Positions 1-4,458 of a DNA stretch of 6,059 bases are shown piece after piece. The translations under genes were made by a program, and so were the position numbers. The stretch is from Planctomycetota bacterium (lineage in GTDB: Bacteria > Planctomycetota > SZUA-567), in NCBI GenBank assembly GCA_031270145.1, contig JAISYD010000198.1, positions 1-6,059 on the forward strand, in the 5' to 3' direction. A model generated the notes under the pieces. It saw nothing but the letters and a program-made list of their open reading frames with translations. It searched no databases and had not been told where the DNA came from. Positions within the stretch are counted from its first letter, which is position 1; the number at the start of each line of letters is the position of its first letter.

Positions 1-426
1 GCCCCGCCTCGCGAGGTAAAGCCGGGCGAGGAGCCGCTTCCCGTCCTCCCGACGCTCCAGAAAGCCGTGGAGGCGGATAAACCGGCCGCCAAGGCGGAGC
101 CCGAAGCCAAGGCGGAGCCCGAAGTCAAGGCGAAGCCCGAAGCCAAGATCAAAATCCGGGAAACAGAGGACATTTCGGCGGCGGCTCCGGCTCCGATCCC
201 GTCAGACATGATCGGCAAATACGAATTGCTGATCGAGGCGGAAACGCCGGCCCCGGAAACGCCGGCAACCTCCGCCGGCTGGCGGGAAGAAGCGCCGCCG
301 CCGCTTCCCCGGGTGACCGACATCAATGCCGCCGTCGACGCCTTCCTGGCCGTCGAGGCCAAAAACGCCGGCAATATAGCCTCCTCCAATCTGCCGACAG
401 TGGAATTGCCGCCCAACCTGGAATGA
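1..426 (+). CDS. 3' end of an unrecognised Lys/Glu/Pro/Ala-rich protein (5' partial)
   Basis: The frame is open from base 1 to a TGA at 424-426 and gives at least 141 residues. A GTG at 67 could be a start, but nothing closes the frame before the window edge, so the true start is probably outside. I recognise no family. What is visible: a short N-terminal segment, then three tandem 6-residue units of the type KAEPEA (91-144), a Pro/Ala/Glu-rich stretch containing APAPIPSD and AETPAPETPAT, and a less biased C-terminal part with VTDINAAVDAFLAVEAK. It ends in ELPPNLE, with no membrane segment or cysteine. Such charged Lys-Glu-Pro spacers are common in envelope-spanning or secreted proteins, but that is only an analogy. 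The codons are GC-rich like the right-hand genes and unlike the adjacent operon. It converges with the pterin-synthase-like gene at 737. Confidence 0.65.
   Translation, partial: APPREVKPGEEPLPVLPTLQKAVEADKPAAKAEPEAKAEPEVKAKPEAKIKIRETEDISAAAPAPIPSDMIGKYELLIEAETPAPETPATSAGWREEAPPPLPRVTDINAAVDAFLAVEAKNAGNIASSNLPTVELPPNLE
91..144 (+). repeat. Three tandem 18-bp repeats inside the first CDS
   Basis: Units 91-108, 109-126 and 127-144 differ from one another by one or two bases. They encode KAEPEA, KAEPEV and KAKPEA. The 18-bp period keeps the frame, so changes in copy number would lengthen or shorten a charged spacer without breaking the protein. Confidence 0.85.
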
Positions 427-517
427 AACGGCGGTTGTTCATGTTTGGCGTTCGGCTCCGAGCAAACCTTCAGGCCCAGTCCCCGCCTGGCCGTTCCAAA
501 GCCTCGTTCACCCGGTT

Positions 518-540
518 CGGGCGGCTTGACAAGCCGCCCG
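518..540. terminator. Perfect 10-bp GC hairpin between convergent genes
   Basis: CGGGCGGCTT (518-527) pairs perfectly with AAGCCGCCCG (531-540) around a 3-nt GAC loop. It lies 92 bp past the stop of the left-hand gene and about 200 bp past the stop of the pterin-synthase-like gene, between convergent genes, where a terminator is expected. No T-tract directly follows on either strand; the nearest is a T-run about 29 bp downstream on +. It is therefore not a canonical intrinsic terminator and could instead be a REP-like element. Confidence 0.3.
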
Positions 541-595
541 TCGGGCTGGCCAGTTGACTCATTCTTCATTTTTTCAGGGACGACTACTTATCCAC

Positions 596-663
596 GGATT
601 ACGGGGACACGTAATTTTTTTATCCATACCGCCGGATAAAAAAACAACATGTCCCCGCAATCC
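596..663. repeat. 68-bp imperfect palindrome with 30-nt arms, MITE/REP-like
   Basis: The left arm 596-625 and right arm 634-663 pair at 26 of 30 positions around an 8-nt spacer; mismatches are 601/658, 610/649, 613/646 and 614/645. The arms carry GGATT, CGGGGACA and an uninterrupted T7/A7 block ending in ATCC. The GGGGACACG core appears again, as its complement CGTGTCCCCG, at 665-674, in the same orientation as the right arm. A long palindrome plus an extra arm copy in an intergenic region resembles a small non-autonomous element or a REP/BIME-type cluster. No transposase gene is present, so the class is an inference. Confidence 0.6.
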
Positions 664-736
664 TCGTGTCCCCGAATTCGTCCAATTTGCCGGAGGATGG
701 AGTCTTCCCGTTATTTACGATATACCCGCAATCCGC

Positions 737-1300
737 CTATTTCTTGTATCCGCATTTCGGACAAACACCCTTCTCGTTCAACGAAATGCCGCACAACGGA
801 CAACGATCCATATCCAGGCGGGGTTCATACTCTTGCGTGGCGCCATTTACTCCGCTTGTAAATGTTATTTTGACTATATTCAGCTTGTCCTTCAGTAAAT
901 CGTAAACTATCTTGATCATGCCTTCCACGGTCATTGTTTCCTTGGTGACAACCAAACGGCATTCCGGATACGCTGTCGCGAGGTCCGACTTGAAAGCGGG
1001 GCCTTTTTGTTTATTGGTCGCCGCACCGTTCTTAATGCCTTGTTCTTCATATACCTTGAGAATCGCGGGAAGCAAAGGATCGTCTTCCCTTAACACCAGC
1101 GCATGGTCGAAGTTCTGTAAAACATCCCAAGCCGTTTTCTTGATTTCATTGCAGGGGAATACCATATTGACACCCATGTTGACAGACTCTTCGACTTCGA
1201 GCGTCAATATTCCCGTGTGGCCGTGCAAATACTGGGCTTCTCCCTTGAATCCATAAAACCTATGCGCATACTGTAAATCCAATGTGGTAAAGCTTTTCAT
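737..1300 (-). CDS. Non-canonical QueD / 6-pyruvoyl-tetrahydropterin synthase homologue with C-terminal zinc ribbon
   Basis: 187 residues. The start is the ATG at 1298-1300, which overlaps the stop of the upstream regulator as ATGA and has a strong AAGGAGA 6 nt before it; an upstream in-frame ATG at 1321 has no such support. The T-fold family signature is present: H13 in YAHRF and H26/H28 in LHGHTG are the three zinc-binding histidines, F64-D65-H66 matches the Asp-His pair, and T124-V125-E126 matches the PTxE motif. In E. coli QueD the catalytic Cys27 lies four residues before the first His of HGH; here that position is A22. The pterin-anchoring Glu110 aligns with I145. About 45 extra residues lie between the DH and TVE motifs. 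The C-terminus adds C167-x2-C170-x9-C180-x2-C183, a probable zinc ribbon. The fold is well supported. The usual 6-carboxytetrahydropterin reaction in queuosine synthesis is doubtful, so I give no symbol. Confidence 0.88.
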   Translation of the reverse strand: MKSFTTLDLQYAHRFYGFKGEAQYLHGHTGILTLEVEESVNMGVNMVFPCNEIKKTAWDVLQNFDHALVLREDDPLLPAILKVYEEQGIKNGAATNKQKGPAFKSDLATAYPECRLVVTKETMTVEGMIKIVYDLLKDKLNIVKITFTSGVNGATQEYEPRLDMDRCPLCGISLNEKGVCPKCGYKK

Positions 1301-1689
1301 GGCTGTTCTCCTTGGGTGCATTCACGGCAAATACCTTTGAAAATGACATCATGCCCGGTAAACACGAATCCGTTGGTATCCTTGATCCTCCTTTCCAAAT
1401 CCGCGATATACTCCATTTCCACGTCAAAGACCCTGCCGCATGCCACGCATCTTGCGTGATAATGTTCGTGACATATATGATCATAGCGATCCGCTCCGCC
1501 TGGCATAGCCATTTTGCGAATTTCGCCGGTATCGGACAATCGGACCAGATTTCGATATATCGTCCCCTTACCAATGCCAGGGTGTTTTTTCACGATCGTA
1601 TTATAGATTTCGTCAGCAGTAGCGTGACATTGCAACTCCCTAACCGCTTCAAGAACCAAAGACCGTTGAATGGTGTTGCGTTGATTCAT
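1297..1689 (-). CDS. perR: Fur-family transcriptional regulator, PerR-like peroxide sensor
   Basis: 130 residues. The start is the ATG at 1687-1689; the frame upstream closes at a TAA, and no strong Shine-Dalgarno is visible. The N-terminal winged helix spans about residues 6-62 (TADEIY, recognition region GKGTIYRNLVRLSDTGEI). The C-terminal dimerisation domain has two CxxC pairs, C81/C84 and C121/C124, forming the structural zinc site. The regulatory metal-site positions of Bacillus subtilis PerR (H37, D85, H91, H93, D104) are all matched with exact spacing by H22, D70, H76, H78 and D89. Asp rather than Glu at the last position is typical of peroxide-sensing PerR, as opposed to Fur. The protein is about 15 residues shorter at the N-terminus than B. 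subtilis PerR. Known role of the family: Fe- or Mn-bound repressor, inactivated when H2O2 oxidises the metal-ligating histidines. It is the first gene of a coupled operon. Assignment to PerR rather than Zur or Fur rests on the ligand pattern. Confidence 0.88.
   Translation of the reverse strand: MNQRNTIQRSLVLEAVRELQCHATADEIYNTIVKKHPGIGKGTIYRNLVRLSDTGEIRKMAMPGGADRYDHICHEHYHARCVACGRVFDVEMEYIADLERRIKDTNGFVFTGHDVIFKGICRECTQGEQP
1307..1313 (-). promoter_or_regulatory. Shine-Dalgarno fixing the start of the pterin-synthase-like gene
   Basis: AAGGAGA on the minus strand lies inside the last codons of the regulator gene, 6 nt before the ATG at 1300. Together with the ATGA stop/start overlap (1297-1300) it argues for translational coupling and against the ATG at 1321. 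Confidence 0.8.
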
Positions 1690-1720
1690 AAGATATTCAG
1701 TTCTTATAGTTGTTTATTCA

Positions 1721-1743
1721 TTATTGCGATTATATACCAATAA
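1721..1743. promoter_or_regulatory. Candidate operator: 23-bp palindrome over the -10 box
   Basis: The outer arms TTATTG and CAATAA are perfectly complementary. Over the 23 bp, 8 of 11 pairs match around a central base. The element covers the -10 hexamer and the predicted start site, the usual place for a repressor. PerR family operators are AT-rich 7-1-7 palindromes; this one does not match the Bacillus box closely, so autoregulation by the adjacent gene product is an inference. Confidence 0.5.
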
Positions 1744-1757
1744 CAACTTGATGTCAA
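1729..1757 (-). promoter_or_regulatory. Consensus sigma70-type promoter of the perR-like operon
   Basis: On the minus strand TTGACA (1752-1757) is followed after exactly 17 bp by TATAAT (1729-1734). Both hexamers match the consensus perfectly. Transcription should start near 1722, giving a leader of about 33 nt before the ATG at 1689. Confidence 0.82.
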
Positions 1758-1801
1758 TAGTCAAACGAAAAAATCCAGGATTATTCGGTTTGAGGGACTA
1801 T
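1757..1801. repeat. Imperfect AT-rich inverted repeat upstream of the operon promoter
   Basis: Paired blocks are ATAG/CTAT (1757-1760 with 1798-1801), TCAAAC/GTTTGA (1761-1766 with 1788-1793), GAA/TTC (1767-1769 with 1784-1786) and AATCC/GGATT (1772-1776 with 1778-1782), separated by small bulges. The minus-strand copy contains a T6 run. It sits where the helicase unit should terminate and its edge touches the -35 box at base 1757. It could be a weak terminator or a second regulator site. Confidence 0.4.
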
Positions 1802-1863
1802 CATCTGTCTTATCCGTATACTGTTCTTCGTTGCCCGGACTTGCATGGATAGCGCCAGGACTC

Positions 1864-1891
1864 TTGCCATATCCATCCGCAAGCATATAAT
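1864..1891 (+). promoter_or_regulatory. Candidate outward (+) promoter
   Basis: TTGCCA (1864-1869, one mismatch to the -35 consensus) and TATAAT (1886-1891) are separated by 16 bp. It would transcribe rightwards, through an 11-codon ORF and then antisense to the 3' end of the helicase gene. The surroundings are AT-rich, so chance is possible. Confidence 0.4.
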
Positions 1892-1898
1892 ATTATAA
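1885..1898. promoter_or_regulatory. Near PerR box over the + promoter
   Basis: ATATAAT followed directly by ATTATAA matches the two half-sites of the Bacillus PerR box (TTATAAT-N-ATTATAA) at 13 of 14 positions, but the single spacer base is missing. The core 1886-1897 is a perfect 12-bp palindrome. The element overlaps the -10 box of the + promoter candidate. The missing spacer is a real objection. Confidence 0.3.
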
Positions 1899-1958
1899 TT
1901 GTCAAAGCAAAAGGCGGGATGGCCTGGATTCCATCGCCGCCAAGTTCAGGAGATTTCC

Positions 1959-1994
1959 ATGGCGTTCAATATCAGAAGATTATTCGCGGTTTAG
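1959..1994 (+). CDS. Possible 11-residue peptide ORF
   Basis: ATG at 1959 to TAG at 1992-1994 encodes MAFNIRRLFAV. An AGGAGA (1948-1953) lies 5 nt before the ATG, and a promoter candidate lies about 70 bp upstream. The peptide is basic and hydrophobic. It could be a leader peptide, or the remaining 5' end of a gene whose body was lost, since the sequence after the stop runs straight into the end of the helicase gene. No family is recognised. Confidence 0.25.
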   Translation: MAFNIRRLFAV

Positions 1995-2028
1995 TGTTGC
2001 GGCGCCAGGCGGTTCGCCGTTGCCGCCG

Positions 2029-4446
2029 CTATTCCCGCCGCAGTTGCGCCAGGTCGGTGGCCAGTACCCGGGTTCCGGAAACGAAGAACTGCACCATGAT
2101 TTTTTGTCTTTCCGCACTCAACACCTTGCCGGAGCCGAAAAGGGGATGGCGCACCAGGTCGCCAGGCTTGAAACGCGTCGGCGGATCGCCGGCCGGCCGG
2201 CTGATCCCGATCCGGAACCGCCGCCTCTCCGGCTTCCGCCCGAATTTCGCTCCCGGGCCGGCCGGAGCCGGCTCGTCCGGAAAGCCGGGGTCCGGCTCGG
2301 GTTGGAATCCCGGATGGGGATCGAAGTCGGCGTCGATGTCGATGTCAAGGTCGAAAAGATCGCCGCCGGCCGGACCTTTCGCCGGGAAGCGATGATCCCG
2401 GCGTTTCACTCCCCCGGATCGGAAAAGGAAGCCGGAGCCGCATTCGCCGGATCGGCTGTCGGCGAAATCGAAACGTTCCAGGGCCGTTTCCGGCAATTCG
2501 CCCAAGAAGCGGCTGGGCGGCTGAAGCTCAAGGCTGCCATACAGCGCCCGACTGGCCGCGTGGCTGACCCAGGCGCGTTTCCGCGCCCGGGTCAGGCCGA
2601 CATAGAACAACCGCCGCTCCTCCGCCACCGCCGCGTCGCCGGCGGCGTTCCGGTGCGGCAACAGACCATCCTCCAGCCCAACCAGGAAGACGTCGTCGAA
2701 CTCCAGGCCTTTGGCGTTATGCAGGGTCATGAGGGTTATCCGCGAGGCGTCCGAATCCAGGTTGTCGACATCGGCCACCAGGGCCACATCCTCCAGAAAG
2801 GCGGGAAGATCGGCGGCCGGCGCCGGCTCCGCCGTTTCGCGTCCATCCGCCGCGCCTTCGCCTTCCCGGTCGCCGCCCGTTCTTTGGCGGACGAACTCCT
2901 CCGCCCTGGCCGCCAAGCTGTACAGATTTTCAATGCGCTCTTCCGCAAGCTCGTCCCGGCCGATGTCGGCTTGCAGGGCCTCAAGCAGGCCGGAATGCCC
3001 CAGGATTTCGCGCACCGCCCGATCCGCCCGCTCAATGCCGATGCCGGCGAGGCCGGCGCACCAGCGGGCGAAATCGGCCGCTTTTTTGCCGCTCCGGCCG
3101 TCCAAGCCGGAGCATTGGGCGAAACCAGGGTCGGCTAGGAAAGAAAAGGCCGGAACGCCGGCCTCGGCCGCCGCCGCCGCGATCCGCTCCAGCGTCTTCT
3201 CGCCGATGCCGGGGCGGGACGCCGCCGTCCGGCGAAGGCTGGCGATATCCCGGGGATTGACCCGCAGCCGCAACTGGGCCAGGAGATCCCTCACTTCCCG
3301 GCGATCATAGAAGCGCACGCCGCCCACCAATTGGTAGGGGATGTTCCGGTTGACGAAGATCTCCTCCAGCGGCCGCGACTGGGCGTTGGTGCGGTAGAAA
3401 ATTGCCACCTCGCCGGGGTTGGCGCCGCCGGCCAGCAGCCGCCCGGCCTCGTCCCCCACCCACATGGCCTCCATGCGGTCGGACGGCAGGCGGACCAGCC
3501 GCACCTTTTCACCGCCGGGGCGGGAGGTGAAGAGATCCTTGTCCAGACGTTCCAGGTTGTGGCGGATCAATTGGTTGGCCGCGTCCAGGATGAATCGGCC
3601 GGAGCGGTAGTTCTCCTCCAGCCGGATCAGCCGGGCGCCGGGATAATCGCTTTGGAAATCCATGATGTTGCGATAGTCGGCGCCGCGCCAGGAATAAATG
3701 GACTGGTCGGGGTCGCCGGTGGCGTGCAGGTTGGCGCGGGAGCCGGCCAGAGCCTGAAGCAGCCGGTATTGGGCTCGGTTGGTGTCCTGGTATTCGTCCA
3801 CCAGCAGATAATGGAACCAGCCCTGGTAACTGGCGAGGGCGGCGGGCGAATGTTCGAGCAACCGGGCGGCGAGGATCAGGAGATCGTCGAAATCGACGGC
3901 GTTCATGGCCCTGAGCGCCCGCTCGTATTCGGCGTAGACCTGCCCGACAATCTCGTCCCGCCAGGATTCGGGCTGGAAGCCCTCCGGCGGAACGAAGTCG
4001 GATTTGATTCGGCTGATTCGGGACAAAACGGCGGCGGGGCGGTTTTCCTTGCCGGCGGCGGACAGGCGCTTGAGCGCCGCCTTGACCAGGCTTTCCTGAT
4101 CTCCCTGATCCAGTATGGAGAATTTGCCGTCCCGGCCGTCCCCGAGGAGGCCGATGTCCCGGCGGAGCAGCCGGGCACAGACGGCATGGAAGGTGCCCAT
4201 CCAGGACGGCGCCTTCCCGACCAATTTTTCGATCCGGCCGCGCATTTCCCGCGCCGCCTTGTTGGTGAAGGTGAGGGCCAGGATGCGCCGAGGCGGAACG
4301 CCCTGGCCGATCAGGTGGGCGATGCGCCGCGTAACCACCCGGGTCTTGCCGGAACCGGCGCCGGCCACCACCAGCATGGGGCCGTCCATGTGGACGACCG
4401 CCTCCCGCTGGGGCGGGGTCAGGTCGGACAGGAGGGCGTCACTCAT
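2029..4446 (-). CDS. uvrD: UvrD/PcrA-type ATP-dependent 3'-5' DNA helicase
   Basis: 805 residues, superfamily 1A. Motifs in order: Q motif (LTPPQREAV, 9-17), Walker A GAGSGKT (29-35), Ia LALTFTNKAA (56-65), Ib GTFHAVC (84-90), II LVDEYQD (215-221), III GDPDQSIYSWRGADY (244-258), IV EENYRS (277-282), V TLMTLHNAKGLEFDDVF (571-587) and VI EERRLFYVGLTRARK (609-623). RPGIGEKTLERI (411-422) is the 2B-domain helix-hairpin-helix. The C-terminus FKPGDLVRHPLFGSGKVL (759-776) onward is the Tudor-like RNA-polymerase-binding domain of PcrA/UvrD. All ATPase residues are present. The family unwinds DNA in nucleotide-excision and mismatch repair, removes RecA and backs up stalled RNA polymerase. The protein is about 80 residues longer than E. 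coli UvrD or PcrA, mainly through a linker at about 525-550 and an acidic/Pro-rich linker at about 660-755. The start at 4446 has only a weak AGAGA upstream and lies 12 bp after the preceding gene, so coupling is likely. Confidence 0.96.
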   Translation of the reverse strand: MSDALLSDLTPPQREAVVHMDGPMLVVAGAGSGKTRVVTRRIAHLIGQGVPPRRILALTFTNKAAREMRGRIEKLVGKAPSWMGTFHAVCARLLRRDIGLLGDGRDGKFSILDQGDQESLVKAALKRLSAAGKENRPAAVLSRISRIKSDFVPPEGFQPESWRDEIVGQVYAEYERALRAMNAVDFDDLLILAARLLEHSPAALASYQGWFHYLLVDEYQDTNRAQYRLLQALAGSRANLHATGDPDQSIYSWRGADYRNIMDFQSDYPGARLIRLEENYRSGRFILDAANQLIRHNLERLDKDLFTSRPGGEKVRLVRLPSDRMEAMWVGDEAGRLLAGGANPGEVAIFYRTNAQSRPLEEIFVNRNIPYQLVGGVRFYDRREVRDLLAQLRLRVNPRDIASLRRTAASRPGIGEKTLERIAAAAAEAGVPAFSFLADPGFAQCSGLDGRSGKKAADFARWCAGLAGIGIERADRAVREILGHSGLLEALQADIGRDELAEERIENLYSLAARAEEFVRQRTGGDREGEGAADGRETAEPAPAADLPAFLEDVALVADVDNLDSDASRITLMTLHNAKGLEFDDVFLVGLEDGLLPHRNAAGDAAVAEERRLFYVGLTRARKRAWVSHAASRALYGSLELQPPSRFLGELPETALERFDFADSRSGECGSGFLFRSGGVKRRDHRFPAKGPAGGDLFDLDIDIDADFDPHPGFQPEPDPGFPDEPAPAGPGAKFGRKPERRRFRIGISRPAGDPPTRFKPGDLVRHPLFGSGKVLSAERQKIMVQFFVSGTRVLATDLAQLRRE

Positions 4447-4458
4447 GCCGGGATTCTC

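Larger units (their letters stand above)
427..736. other. Convergent intergenic region, 310 bp
   Basis: It separates the + gene ending at 426 from the - gene ending at 737. It contains the hairpin at 518-540, the palindrome at 596-663 and the extra arm copy at 665-674. Short open frames here lack ribosome binding sites, overlap one another in several frames and run into the palindrome, so I call no gene. Confidence 0.7.
1690..2028. other. AT-rich regulatory intergenic region, 339 bp
   Basis: It lies between the helicase stop and the perR-like start, both on the minus strand. It holds the operon promoter and operator, the inverted repeat 1757-1801, the + promoter candidate with the near-PerR-box, and the 11-codon ORF. 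Its left two thirds are much more AT-rich than any coding region here. Towards the helicase stop it becomes GC-rich, with GGCGG/CCGCC complementary blocks but no T-tract. Confidence 0.65.

Noticed and set aside
588..628. DnaA-box-like 9-mers TTATCCACG (588-596) and TTATCCATA (620-628)
   Set aside because: Each has one mismatch to TTATCCACA, but there are only two. Both are part of the palindrome or touch it, and no dnaA, dnaN or AT-rich unwinding region with more boxes is present.
445..905. Several overlapping + strand open frames of 60-115 codons
   Set aside because: They lie on the palindrome and antisense to the zinc-ribbon end of the QueD-like gene, have no ribosome sites and match nothing.
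1301..1321. Upstream ATG (1319-1321) as start of the QueD-like gene
   Set aside because: It lies inside the regulator gene without a good ribosome site; the ATG at 1300 has the ATGA overlap and AAGGAGA.
1845..1876. ATGGATA (1845-1851) and TATCCAT (1870-1876) inverted repeat upstream of the + promoter candidate
   Set aside because: Seven-base arms with an 18-nt gap; too short to distinguish from chance.
1999..2030. GC-rich complementary blocks just past the helicase stop as a terminator
   Set aside because: The possible stems are only 5-6 bp with long loops and no T-tract follows on the minus strand.
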